54,932 nt of DNA, from the NCBI GenBank assembly GCA_028293285.1, contig JAQGPC010000153.1, positions 1-54,932 on the forward strand. Direction: 5' to 3'. A program made the translations under genes and the position numbers. Each line of letters opens with the position of its first letter. The stretch's first letter is position 1. The DNA is from Pedosphaera sp. GTDB lineage: Bacteria > Verrucomicrobiota > Verrucomicrobiia > Limisphaerales > Pedosphaeraceae. Below the pieces are notes generated by a model. The model saw nothing but the letters and a program-made list of their open reading frames with translations, was not told the origin of the DNA and made no database searches. This document shows, in pieces, positions 8,951 to 17,316 of the stretch.

Positions 8951-9364
8951 TTAATTATTTTCCGGCGAATCCTTTGCCCCATTTAAATTTGTGCCATGGC
9001 TTTGCAGGGTTTTATTCACTCGTGAAATCAACTCGCGCGGGCTAAACGGCTTGGTCATGTAAGCTTCCGCTCCGGTATCCAGCCCGATCAAACGCGAAAG
9101 TTCGCTCGTCCAGGCAGTGAGCATGATTACGGGTATTCGGGCGGTTGCCGGGACACGATGAAGGATTTCACACACCGACAAACCGTCCAATTCCGGCAGC
9201 ATCAGATCCAACACGATCAGGTCGGGCAGAAGTAAGCGGGCCTGGTCAAGCGCCTTAAAGCCGTTGTCAGCGGTAATGACTTCGTAACCTTCTGCTTTAA
9301 GATTGAAGGAGACTAGTTCAACAATATCCGGCTCATCATCCACGACCAATATTCTGGGTCTCAT
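8951..9364 (-). CDS. Receiver-only response regulator, PhoB receiver paralogue
   Basis: A stand-alone CheY-like receiver of 137 residues with no output domain. It shows the acidic pair in 'ILVVDDEPD', phospho-acceptor Asp53 in 'LIVLDLMLPELDG', Thr in 'IMLTAW' and Lys in 'MTKPFSPREL'. It is close to the receiver of the neighbouring phoB along its whole length, sharing 'FNLK..GYEVITA.(N/D)G' and 'LDLMLPE.DGL.VC.IL'. It therefore looks like a duplicate that lost, or never had, the DNA-binding half. It lies between phoU and phoB and has its own Pho box. It could act as a phosphate sink or competitor for PhoR, or relay signal to another partner; the role is inferred. Confidence 0.85.
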   Translation of the reverse strand: MRPRILVVDDEPDIVELVSFNLKAEGYEVITADNGFKALDQARLLLPDLIVLDLMLPELDGLSVCEILHRVPATARIPVIMLTAWTSELSRLIGLDTGAEAYMTKPFSPRELISRVNKTLQSHGTNLNGAKDSPENN

Positions 9365-9409
9365 GATAACTTATTATGAGACGGGAAATGACGCTTTAAC
9401 GACTGGAAG

Positions 9410-9425
9410 GTTACAATTCAGTTAC
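9410..9425 (-). promoter_or_regulatory. PhoB box upstream of the receiver-only gene (two 11-bp units)
   Basis: Plus-strand GTTAC cores start at 9410 and 9421, exactly 11 bp apart, so the coding strand carries two GTAAC direct repeats in PhoB-box spacing. The site lies between the phoU stop and the receiver gene start, about 46 bases before that start. Only two units are visible, fewer than at the other two sites in this cluster. Confidence 0.65.
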
Positions 9426-9431
9426 GAAACT

Positions 9432-10106
9432 TCAAGCAATGGCAGGCGGTTCGATATGTCCGCTGTGCCGAATATCCAACGCTTCATAAAGATAAACCAC
9501 TTCTTCCGCCACATTGGTCGCATGATCTGCCACGCGCTCCAGGCTTTTGGAAATGACCATCAGGTTCAAACAGCGCGTAATCGTGCTCGGCCGCTCGACC
9601 ATGTAGCTGGAGAGTTCGCGGTGAAGCTGTTTGTTCAACGCATCCACTTCCTTGTCACGGGGAATAACCGCCCGCGCCTTGGCGGTATCGCGATTCACGA
9701 AGGCGTCGAGAGCATCTTTCAACATGTCCGTGGCCATGTGGGCCATGCGCGGGACATCCACGTACGGCTTAAGCTGTGGCTCCGTGCTCAGTTCAACTGA
9801 ACGTCGCGCAATGGTCGTGGCTTCATCGGAAACGCGCTCCAGGTCGTGCGAGATTTTCATCGCCACGGTAATCAAGCGCAGGTCGGAAGCGAGCGGTGCC
9901 TTGGCGAGCATGCGAATGGCCAAATCATCAATCTCGATTTCCAACTGATCCACAATGGCATCATCCGCCATGACCTTGCGTGCGAGATCGTCGTCGCGTT
10001 CGACCAATGCCTTGATCGATTTGGTGACGGCTCCTTCCGCGTGGCTGGCCATGGTCAGCAACTTTTCCTTGAGGCCCACGAGTTCGTGTTCGAAGTGGAT
10101 GGTCAT
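9432..10106 (-). CDS. phoU: Phosphate signalling complex protein PhoU
   Basis: Cytoplasmic all-helical protein that couples PstSCAB transport to PhoR and dampens phosphate uptake. It has 224 residues, typical of the family. It begins 'IHFEHELVGLKEKLLTMASHAE' and carries the two PhoU repeats, each with an E/D-x-x-x-D metal-binding pattern ('DDAIVDQLEIEIDDLAIRML' and 'DKEVDALNKQLHRELSSYM'). The C-terminal 'SKSLERVADHATNVAEEVVYL' is diagnostic. It follows pstB with 24 bases between, the standard pst operon order. Confidence 0.96.
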   Translation of the reverse strand: MTIHFEHELVGLKEKLLTMASHAEGAVTKSIKALVERDDDLARKVMADDAIVDQLEIEIDDLAIRMLAKAPLASDLRLITVAMKISHDLERVSDEATTIARRSVELSTEPQLKPYVDVPRMAHMATDMLKDALDAFVNRDTAKARAVIPRDKEVDALNKQLHRELSSYMVERPSTITRCLNLMVISKSLERVADHATNVAEEVVYLYEALDIRHSGHIEPPAIA

Positions 10107-10130
10107 ATAAGGTCAATGGGTTGGATGCAA

Positions 10131-10964
10131 TCAGCCGAACCGTCCTGTGACATAATCTTCCGTTTGTTTTTGAGCCGGGTTGGTAAAGATTTTGGCGGTG
10201 CGATCATATTCAATGAGCGAACCGATGTAGAAGAATGCCGTATAATCCGAAATACGCGCAGCTTGCTGCATGTTGTGCGTGACAATGACAATGGTAAAAT
10301 CCTTTTTCAAATCGAGAATCAATTCCTCGATTTTCGACGTGGCGATGGGGTCAAGTGCGGACGCTGGTTCGTCCATTAGGATGATCTCGGGGCGAATGGC
10401 AATGGCGCGTGCGATGCAAAGCCGCTGTTGTTGTCCACCGGACAGACCGAGTGCACTGCCATGCAGACGATCTTTGACTTCATCCCACAGCGCCGCATTC
10501 CGCAGGCTGGTTTCCACGATGCCCTCGAGTTCAGAGCGGCTCTTGATGCCCTGCAACTTAAGGGCATAAGCAATGTTCTCGTAGATGGATTTGGGAAATG
10601 GATTGGAGCGTTGGAAAACCATCCCCACACGCTTGCGAAGTTCGATGACATCCACATCACGGCTCATGATGTCATGACCCGCAATCTTGATACGGCCTTC
10701 AATCCGCACATTATCAATCAGGTCGTTCATGCGATTGAAGCAGCGCAACAAAGTCGATTTGCCGCAACCCGACGGGCCAATGAAAGCGGTGACAAGCTTT
10801 TCACGTATGGGCAGACTAATCTCCTTCAAAGCCTGCGCCGAACCGTAGTACAGCGAGAGCTTTTCCGTTTCAATCAACATGTTCTCCACCGCCGAAGCGT
10901 TGGTCGCCGCCGGGAGTGTGATCGGAGCGGTTACTGTAATTCGCGGTGTGGTAATTTCCGTCAT
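10131..10964 (-). CDS. pstB: Phosphate ABC transporter ATP-binding protein PstB
   Basis: ATPase subunit of the high-affinity phosphate importer PstSCAB, at the inner face of the membrane. It has 277 residues: Walker A 'GPSGCGKST', Q-loop '[20 protein letters not shown]' (typical of PstB), signature '[14 protein letters not shown]', Walker B '[13 protein letters not shown]' and the switch '[13 protein letters not shown]'. The first 28 residues are an Ala/Thr/Pro-rich stretch not found in most PstB; a start at the internal Met (10880) would give the normal ~249 residues, so the 5' end is uncertain. It lies 7 bases after pstA. Confidence 0.96.
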   Translation of the reverse strand: MTEITTPRITVTAPITLPAATNASAVENMLIETEKLSLYYGSAQALKEISLPIREKLVTAFIGPSGCGKSTLLRCFNRMNDLIDNVRIEGRIKIAGHDIMSRDVDVIELRKRVGMVFQRSNPFPKSIYENIAYALKLQGIKSRSELEGIVETSLRNAALWDEVKDRLHGSALGLSGGQQQRLCIARAIAIRPEIILMDEPASALDPIATSKIEELILDLKKDFTIVIVTHNMQQAARISDYTAFFYIGSLIEYDRTAKIFTNPAQKQTEDYVTGRFG

Positions 10965-10971
10965 ACGTCAG

Positions 10972-11922
10972 TTAATGGAGTCCGCGCAACTTCTTCCGCA
11001 TCCGGGCGCGAATAAAAATCGCAACTATGTTCAACGCAAAAGTCAGCATTAGCAAGACCACAACCGTGGCGTAAAGAATCGGCGTGGTCCGCTGGATATT
11101 CGGCGATTGAGTGGACAGGACAAAGATATGATAACCCAAATCCATGAATTGATCGTTCAATGATTTTGGCAAATCGGCCATGTAATAAGCTGCGCCGGTA
11201 AATAGAATCGGTGCAACTTCACCCGCCGCACGGCTAATGGCGAGAATTCCGCCCGTCATAATGCCGGGCAAAGCTTGCGGCAGGACAATCTTAAGAATCG
11301 TTTCCAATTTCGTCGCACCCAGAGCGAGACTGGCTTCGCGCAAACCTTGCGGGATCGCTTTTAAAGATTCCTCCGTTGCCACAATCACCACGGGCAACGT
11401 CATGACCGCTAATGTCAGCGACGCCCAAAGAATCGCTGGCTTACCCCAGATTGGATTCGGGCTGTGAGGATTGAAAACGGCATCCATATTATGACCGACA
11501 AAATTGATGAAGAAGCCGAGGCCAAATAATCCGAAAACAATAGAGGGAACACCGGCAAGGTTATTCACTGCCCCACGAATGACACGCGTGAAAACAGAAG
11601 TGCTATGGGCATATTCCGTGAGGTAGATGGCAGTAATGACACCAACAGGAATAACAAAGATGGTCATGATGATAACCCGCGCTGCCGTGCCAAAAATCAT
11701 GGGCAGCACGCCGGCATGATTGACATCAAACATGTCCTTCTCCGTCCCCGCCGTGATGAAGCGCCAGGAAAGTCCCGACCAGCCATTCACCAGAACGTTG
11801 ATGAGTATAGTTGCCAGCGTGGCAAGAATGAGGAAAGTGGCCAGACCGGTCAGGCCCGTGAAAAAGAACGAACTGAAATCGAACCGGGTAGCTTGAAAGG
11901 AACGTTGCTGGTTCGCATGCAT
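10972..11922 (-). CDS. pstA: Phosphate ABC transporter permease PstA
   Basis: Integral membrane permease subunit of PstSCAB. It has 316 residues and about six membrane helices. The conserved 'NLAGVPSIVFGLFGLGFF' lies near the middle. The EAA loop that contacts PstB is 'EESLKAIPQGLREASLALGATK', followed by 'IVLPQALPGIMTGGILAISRAAGE'. Its start overlaps the pstC stop (TGATG), so the two are translationally coupled. Placement in pstS-C-A-B-phoU order supports the assignment over the related PstC. Confidence 0.95.
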   Translation of the reverse strand: MHANQQRSFQATRFDFSSFFFTGLTGLATFLILATLATILINVLVNGWSGLSWRFITAGTEKDMFDVNHAGVLPMIFGTAARVIIMTIFVIPVGVITAIYLTEYAHSTSVFTRVIRGAVNNLAGVPSIVFGLFGLGFFINFVGHNMDAVFNPHSPNPIWGKPAILWASLTLAVMTLPVVIVATEESLKAIPQGLREASLALGATKLETILKIVLPQALPGIMTGGILAISRAAGEVAPILFTGAAYYMADLPKSLNDQFMDLGYHIFVLSTQSPNIQRTTPILYATVVVLLMLTFALNIVAIFIRARMRKKLRGLH

Positions 11923-13094
11923 CAGCGTTTCCCTTCCATTTTGTGTTTCAAACGATGAATGACAAGGTCGCCGATAAAATTCGAAACAAAGGTGACCACG
12001 AACAGCAGCGCGCCGAGCATGAACAGAATTCGATAGTGGTCGCCGCCAACCACGGCCTCGGCCATTTCTGCCGCAATGGTGGCGGTCATCGTGCGGGTGG
12101 AATCAAAGATGTCCCAGGAAACAATGCTCGCATTTCCGCTGGCGAGCAAAACGATCATCGTCTCACCAATGGCGCGACCGAAACCCAGCACCACGGCAGC
12201 GAAGACGCCTGGAATGGCAGCGGGCAGGACAATTTTCCAGGCGGCCTGCCATTTGGACGAACCGAGCGCAAGGGCGGCTTGCGTGTAACTACGCGGCACG
12301 CTGGTCAAGGCATCCTCCGCAATGGAGAAAACCACTGGAATCACCGCCAGTCCCAATGCAATGCCCGCGACAAAGGCGTTCAAGCGCGATTGGTAACCGA
12401 GAATGCTGTGCAGCACGCTGGCCATGACGATCAACGCAAAGAAACCAAGCACAACCGAAGGAATGCCGGCGAGCAATTCAATGGCCGGCTTAAGCAGTTC
12501 CCGTTTGCGCGGACTGGTCAATTGCGAAACATAAATTGCCGCCCCCAGTGCCAGCGGCACGGAAAAGAGCAGCGCAACCAGCGTGGCCTTCAGGCTGCCA
12601 ATGAGCAACGGAATGATGTTGAATTTCTGAACTCCCGCAACTGGCTGCCAAATATATTCCGGCTTGTCATACCCACTCCATTGGTGTGGACGCAGTAGGT
12701 AGCGCCATGAGGTGGTGTTCGCCGTGGCATCCTTATCTTTGGAATCTTCCTGGGCCGTTTCGACCTTCACTTCCATGAGCGTCTTTTTGGTTTCGCGATC
12801 CATGGCCGCAAATTCCTTGTCGGTCAGTCCAAGATATTCCTGCAACTGTGCCGGAGGAATTTTGTCCATCTCCGCCACAGGAATGACCTTTTGCCCGGAA
12901 GCATTGTTCATTTTGCCGAGGAAGACCGGCAACGCTTCCCGCGCGACAAAGAGGAAGATTAAAAAAACCATCACGATGGCGGAGAGCGAGACAAGGAATA
13001 TCCCCTTCTCCACGATCCATTCCAGTGGGCGGGCTTGGTGCCCCCGTTGCAAGCCCATCCAGCCGATGCTGCGTTTGGAATGTTTATCAGCCAT
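11922..13094 (-). CDS. pstC: Phosphate ABC transporter permease PstC
   Basis: Second permease subunit of PstSCAB. It has 390 residues, longer than the usual ~310-330, because about 90 charged residues ('GKMNNASGQKVIPVAEMDKI' through 'WQPVAGV') lie between the first helix (about 32-52) and the remaining core, probably outside the membrane. The permease core shows 'ELLAGIPSVVLGFFAL', the EAA loop 'EDALTSVPRSYTQAALALGSSK' and 'LPAAIPGVFAAVVLGFGRAIGETM'. It overlaps pstA by one base at the 3' end and lies 129 bases after pstS. The size of the insert is the only odd feature. Confidence 0.94.
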   Translation of the reverse strand: MADKHSKRSIGWMGLQRGHQARPLEWIVEKGIFLVSLSAIVMVFLIFLFVAREALPVFLGKMNNASGQKVIPVAEMDKIPPAQLQEYLGLTDKEFAAMDRETKKTLMEVKVETAQEDSKDKDATANTTSWRYLLRPHQWSGYDKPEYIWQPVAGVQKFNIIPLLIGSLKATLVALLFSVPLALGAAIYVSQLTSPRKRELLKPAIELLAGIPSVVLGFFALIVMASVLHSILGYQSRLNAFVAGIALGLAVIPVVFSIAEDALTSVPRSYTQAALALGSSKWQAAWKIVLPAAIPGVFAAVVLGFGRAIGETMIVLLASGNASIVSWDIFDSTRTMTATIAAEMAEAVVGGDHYRILFMLGALLFVVTFVSNFIGDLVIHRLKHKMEGKR

Positions 13095-13223
13095 TCGATT
13101 TCAAAGTAAGAGGGGCGGAACGAAGATTCCCACACTGGAACCGCTCGTCCGCCCAATTTTGATCGCAGGAGGAACCGCTAATCAAATCAAATTGAATTTA
13201 TGATGCTCCTCGCGCGAACCATT

Positions 13224-14075
13224 TTATTTCTCGCGCAATTTTTCCGGCAAAGGATAGTAACCGACGTCCTTCACAATCTTCTGGCCTTCAGCGCTGCGAA
13301 TCCAATTCAAATAAGACTGAATTTCACCTTTGTCGAGCGCCGGGTTGACGTAGTTGTAAAGGTAACGCCATATCGGATAAGTGCCATTTACGACCGTTTC
13401 CTCATTAGGCTCAACCGCTTTTGAGGAAGCGTCTTTCTTCACTCCCAAGGCGCGAGCGCCGCCACCATAAGCGGCTCCTCCATAACCGATGCCTTCTTTA
13501 TCCCTCGCAATGGATTGCAAAAGAATCGCTGTGCCCTGCTGGGTTTGCGCACTGGCGGCGAAGTCTTGTCCCTTCAAGACATGTTCCTTGAAAAATTCAT
13601 AACTGCCGGAACTGTTTTCACGGCTGTAAACGTGAATGGCTGCATCATTGCCGCCGACTTCCTTCCAGTTCTTGATCTTGCCGGTGAAAATTCCCTGAAG
13701 TTGCTCCAGCGTCAGTTCCTTAACCGGATTATCGTTATGGACATAAACTGAAAGTCCATCCAGAGCCACTTTATATTCGGTGGGACGCGCACGGAAGGCT
13801 TTAACACAAGCTTCTATTTCCTTCGGCTTGATTTTGCGCGAGGCGTCCGCAATATCCGTGGTCTGGGTCTGCAATGCCGCAAAACCAACCCCCGACCCGC
13901 CACCATTCACCTGGATTTTTACCTCAGGATGTTTGCCCATATAAACCTCGGCCCACTTCTGAGCCAGAATGACGAGCGTGTCCGACCCTTTGACGGTGAT
14001 ATTGCCGGCACGCGCCGATACGGCGATGGCCAACATGGCTGCCACGATTGTGAGTTTGGATATTAGTTTCTTCAT
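13224..14075 (-). CDS. pstS: Periplasmic phosphate-binding protein PstS
   Basis: Solute-binding protein that delivers inorganic phosphate to PstCAB. It has 283 residues with a signal peptide ('LTIVAAMLAIAVSARAG'). The mature part opens 'NITVKGSDTLVILAQKWAE', contains the phosphate-loop segments 'GGGSGVGFAAL' and 'TTDIADASRKIK', and later 'YSRENSSGSYEFFKEHVL' and 'GIGYGGAAY'. This is the shorter PBP-like-2 form common outside Proteobacteria. A GGAG stands about 10 bases before the ATG. A Pho-box array lies 120-157 bases upstream, so the pst operon promoter is probably there. Confidence 0.95.
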   Translation of the reverse strand: MKKLISKLTIVAAMLAIAVSARAGNITVKGSDTLVILAQKWAEVYMGKHPEVKIQVNGGGSGVGFAALQTQTTDIADASRKIKPKEIEACVKAFRARPTEYKVALDGLSVYVHNDNPVKELTLEQLQGIFTGKIKNWKEVGGNDAAIHVYSRENSSGSYEFFKEHVLKGQDFAASAQTQQGTAILLQSIARDKEGIGYGGAAYGGGARALGVKKDASSKAVEPNEETVVNGTYPIWRYLYNYVNPALDKGEIQSYLNWIRSAEGQKIVKDVGYYPLPEKLREK

Positions 14076-14194
14076 GAATTTAGTCTCCGCTTTTCTGCTT
14101 ATTTCTAAAAATGTAACGATTGCCCTAATGCTTCAATTCTCTATCTCTCCAAGTTGTTATTGCCTCTACCCTTGATTCAACTTATTCAGCACTC

Positions 14195-14232
14195 GTTACA
14201 AGCAAAGGGCAGGATTGTTACAATTGTGTTAC
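14195..14232 (-). promoter_or_regulatory. PhoB box array upstream of pstS
   Basis: Plus-strand GTTAC cores start at 14195, 14217 and 14228. The distances are 22 and 11 bp, so all three fall on an 11-bp register with one degenerate unit at 14206. On the coding strand the sequence is CTGTAACACAA-TTGTAACAATC..., direct repeats with PhoB geometry. It lies 120 bases upstream of pstS, the first gene of the operon. Binding by PhoB is inferred from spacing and context. Confidence 0.75.
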
Positions 14233-14275
14233 AGAATTGCAGATAACTGAACCGGCGATAAAGGTGCGGCACTTG

Positions 14276-14393
14276 AAGTAGGACAGGCTTCCGGCCTGTC
14301 TGAGAACGTAATGAGATTTCAGGTGCGAAACACATTCCATCCGTATTGGGTGATCTAGGTCCTTCCCAGACAGGCTGGAAGCCTGTCCTACTT
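14276..14393 (-). repeat. REP/MITE-like palindromic element, copy 1
   Basis: A 118-bp intergenic element bounded by 27-bp inverted repeats (14276-14302 and 14367-14393) that differ at one position. Each arm is itself a hairpin (GACAGGC-ttccg-GCCTGTC). A second copy in the opposite orientation lies at 19751-19866. They share the inner motifs GGATGGAA and TTACGTTCTCAGACAGGC. No coding frame is present. The rest of the 14085-14620 gap (except the Pho box) shows nothing recognisable. Confidence 0.85.
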
Positions 14394-14620
14394 TATCTTG
14401 ATTCAACTTGTATCGCCCGAAGCGTTGGGCAAAATGCAGCCATTCCTTTTATGTATCCAAAGCCGCAAACGAGCGAATATTCTTCAGCCGGATACGCAAT
14501 CGCTGCCAATCTCATCCGATGCGGAAAGCACACACTCACTTTGACGAACGCGCCGGCTTATAGCGTGATCAAAATTTCTCTTCATTGAGGCGTGCTGCCG
14601 GGGCGAATTGATTTCCAAAT

Positions 14621-15568
14621 TTACGGCTCGACCACGAGCACAATCTTTCCATGGACATGACCGCTTTGACTTAGTTCCTGCGCCTTGCGTGCTTCGTGCA
14701 GCGGCAGGACGACCTCGACATTCACTTTGACCTGTCCGCGCACGACCAGATCGGCAATGCGGGCGAGTTGATCGCCCCGGGGATTGGAAACCATGAATAC
14801 GCCACGAACGTTATGAGCGGTTGCTTTTTCCTTTGGTGGCGGGCTCACAATCGAGACAAGAATGCCGCCCGGTTTCAACACGCTCCACGAACGCTCCTGA
14901 GTTTCACCGCCAAGGGTATCAAACACAACATCCACATCGCGAACGGCGTCTTCAAACTTTGTCTGGCGATAATCAATCACTTCATCTGCTCCGAGGCTGC
15001 GCACATAAGCAATACTTTGAGCCGAAGCAGTCCCAATGACATGCGCGCCTTTCCATTTGGCAAATTGCACGGCAAACCCACCCACTCCGCCGGCCGCAGC
15101 ATGAATCAAAACTTTTTGTCCGGCTTGAAGTTCAGCCGTATCAAACAACGCCTGCCAGGCAGTAAGTGACGCAGTCGGTAATGCCGCCGCATGCACATGA
15201 TCGAGCGAAGCTGGTTTCTTGGCCACGCGGGAAACTGGCGCAACAGCATATTCCGCATAACCGCCACTTTCTTCCGCCACGACCCCAAAAACCGCATCGC
15301 CAACATTGAATTCCTTCACGTGAGTTCCCAGGGATTCCACCACACCGGAAAAGTCACTTCCCATGACAGACGGAAGTGGAACCTTTCCCATATGTCCTTC
15401 ACGAATTTTCCAATCCACCGGATTCACACCCGCGGCATGGACCCGAACCAGAATTTCGTCCGGGGTCGGCTCAGGCTTGGGCACGTCCTCATACCTGAGG
15501 ACATCTGGCCCGCCAAAATCGTGTATGCGAACGGCCTTCCCTGTGTCAGTAGCTGTCATAGTTGCCAT
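14621..15568 (-). CDS. Zinc-independent NADPH:quinone oxidoreductase-like protein (MDR family)
   Basis: Medium-chain dehydrogenase/reductase of about 315 residues. The N-terminal GroES-like part has 'VRIHDFGGPDVLRYEDVPKPEP' and 'HAAGVNPVDWKIREG'. The nucleotide-binding part has the 'AAAGGVGGFAVQFAKWKGAHVIGTAS' Rossmann loop. The catalytic and structural zinc cysteines of alcohol dehydrogenases are absent, so it belongs with quinone oxidoreductases/enoyl reductases. A GGAGG six bases before the ATG at 15568 selects that start over one four codons upstream. It is monocistronic and downstream of no obvious partner. Its physiological substrate is unknown. Confidence 0.85.
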   Translation of the reverse strand: MATMTATDTGKAVRIHDFGGPDVLRYEDVPKPEPTPDEILVRVHAAGVNPVDWKIREGHMGKVPLPSVMGSDFSGVVESLGTHVKEFNVGDAVFGVVAEESGGYAEYAVAPVSRVAKKPASLDHVHAAALPTASLTAWQALFDTAELQAGQKVLIHAAAGGVGGFAVQFAKWKGAHVIGTASAQSIAYVRSLGADEVIDYRQTKFEDAVRDVDVVFDTLGGETQERSWSVLKPGGILVSIVSPPPKEKATAHNVRGVFMVSNPRGDQLARIADLVVRGQVKVNVEVVLPLHEARKAQELSQSGHVHGKIVLVVEP

Positions 15569-15751
15569 AGTTTCCTCCATTAGAAGCCGTCGTTGGCCTC
15601 ACTTTGTTTTAAAATTAATATTTCTTACCTACCCAACGTCTTATCGTGCAAACCATCCGTCAACTGGTTAAAGATCAGTACAACTCAACTTCATGCGTTC
15701 GAAGGAAATGCTTGTAAGAAATCGTTCTACAAGCCTTAATGCGCCACCCAA

Positions 15752-17245
15752 ATGAAATTGCATAAGACAGTTCTCCTTTTCTCCTGCCTCTCAGCCGCCA
15801 TGTATGCCACGACCGCTTCGGCAGCAACTTTCAGCCCGTCGAGCATCAAACCTCCCGCGCCACAAAGAGAATTTCGCGCCGGTTGGGTGGCCACTGTCGG
15901 CAACATTGATTGGCCATCCAAGTCCGGTTTGCCAGTCGAGGAACAGAAAGCCGAGTTGATCGCCATTCTGGATCGTTCAGCGAAGTTGAAGCTCAACGCC
16001 GTTGTCCTGCAAGTGCGTCCTTCCTGTGATGCTCTCTATGCATCGAAGATTGAGCCTTGGTCGGCCTACCTGACAGGCACCATGGGCAAAGCGCCGGAAC
16101 CGTTCTATGATCCGCTGACGTTCGCAGTCGAAGAAGCTCACAAACGTGGCTTGGAACTGCACGCATGGTTCAACCCCTATCGCGCGGCGGTCAAAGCGTC
16201 AAAGTCTCCCATCGCGGCAAATCATATCAGCAAAACGCATCCTGAACTCGTGCGGGATTATGGAAAATATCTCTGGCTTGATCCCGGTGAGAAGGCAGTT
16301 CAGGACTACTCACTCAGTGTCATTTTAGATGTGGTGAAGCGTTATGATATCGATGGTGTCCACATGGATGATTATTTTTATCCCTACAAGGAACAGGACG
16401 CGCAGAAGCACAATATGGACTTTCCGGATGAAGCGAGCTGGAAAAAGTATGGCACTGCTGGAAAGCTGAGTCGCGACGATTGGCGCCGGGAAAATGTCAA
16501 CGTTTTCGTCGAACGTCTTTATAAGTCCATCAAGGCCACGAAGCCCTGGGTGAAGCTCGGTATTTCTCCGTTCGGAATCTGGCAGCCGGGATATCCGCAA
16601 CAAATCAAAGGTTTTAACGCATATGAGGTCCTTTATTGCGACTCGCGCAAATGGCTTGAGAATGGTTGGCTGGATTATTGCACGCCACAACTTTATTGGG
16701 CCATCCAACCTCCGGAGCAGAGTTACACGGCGCTTTTAAAATGGTGGACGGAACAAAATCCCAAGCACCGGAATATTTGGCCCGGCATCGATACCGGCAA
16801 GTTCAAAAACAAGCCGGAGGAAATCGAAAATCAAATTAAGATCGCCCGCCAATTGTGCAGCGGCACTGCTGGTCATGTCCATTGGAGTTTCAAAAGCCTG
16901 ATGCCAAGTCGCGGAGAAATGGGCAACATCTTGGAGAGCGGGCTCTATTCCGAACCAGCGATCATTCCTGCATCGCCCTGGCTGGCTAATAAAGCACCGG
17001 GCAAACCCAAGCTTACCGTAGCGAAGGAAGGCAAGGTCACCTGGCAAGGCTCCGCTTCTGACAAAATTTCCGTTTGGGTATTACAAACCAAGTCGGGAGA
17101 TAAATGGCAGACGACGGTTCTGCCAGGGGCAACTTCCAGTCATACTGTGCCGGACTCTTTGGATGCCGTCGCCCTTACAGCGGTTAACCGTTTTGGGTCT
17201 GCCAGCCAGCCAATGGTCTTGCAGAAGGCAGGTTCAGCAAAATAA
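15752..17245 (+). CDS. Secreted glycoside-hydrolase-like protein, GHL10/DUF187 family
   Basis: Exported protein of 497 residues with a signal peptide ('LFSCLSAAMYATTASAA'). The domain starting 'REFRAGWVATVGNIDWPS' and continuing through 'LNAVVLQVRPSCDALY', 'GLELHAWFNPYRA', 'DIDGVHMDDYFYPY' and 'KLGISPFGIW' is a TIM-barrel of the GHL10 (PF02638) family, related to glycoside hydrolases; the Asp residues in 'VHMDDYFYP' are the likely acidic site. Family members such as E. coli DigH cut denuded peptidoglycan glycan strands. The last ~90 residues form a fibronectin-like beta domain. The gene converges with the lipoprotein gene across a stem-loop. The substrate here is inferred, not shown. Confidence 0.88.
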   Translation: MKLHKTVLLFSCLSAAMYATTASAATFSPSSIKPPAPQREFRAGWVATVGNIDWPSKSGLPVEEQKAELIAILDRSAKLKLNAVVLQVRPSCDALYASKIEPWSAYLTGTMGKAPEPFYDPLTFAVEEAHKRGLELHAWFNPYRAAVKASKSPIAANHISKTHPELVRDYGKYLWLDPGEKAVQDYSLSVILDVVKRYDIDGVHMDDYFYPYKEQDAQKHNMDFPDEASWKKYGTAGKLSRDDWRRENVNVFVERLYKSIKATKPWVKLGISPFGIWQPGYPQQIKGFNAYEVLYCDSRKWLENGWLDYCTPQLYWAIQPPEQSYTALLKWWTEQNPKHRNIWPGIDTGKFKNKPEEIENQIKIARQLCSGTAGHVHWSFKSLMPSRGEMGNILESGLYSEPAIIPASPWLANKAPGKPKLTVAKEGKVTWQGSASDKISVWVLQTKSGDKWQTTVLPGATSSHTVPDSLDAVALTAVNRFGSASQPMVLQKAGSAK

Positions 17246-17259
17246 GCCAAAACCGGTTG

Positions 17260-17301
17260 CCCGTTTATGGACAATGCGTAATGACTTTGTCCACGGACGG
17301 G
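17260..17301. terminator. Possible bidirectional terminator stem-loop
   Basis: Arms 17260-17273 and 17288-17301 pair over 14 positions with three mismatches (CCCGT..GGACA against TGTCC..ACGGG), between two convergent genes. No strong T-run follows on either strand, so intrinsic termination would be weak. Position is the main support. Confidence 0.4.
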
Positions 17302-17316
17302 ACATTACTTTGAGAC

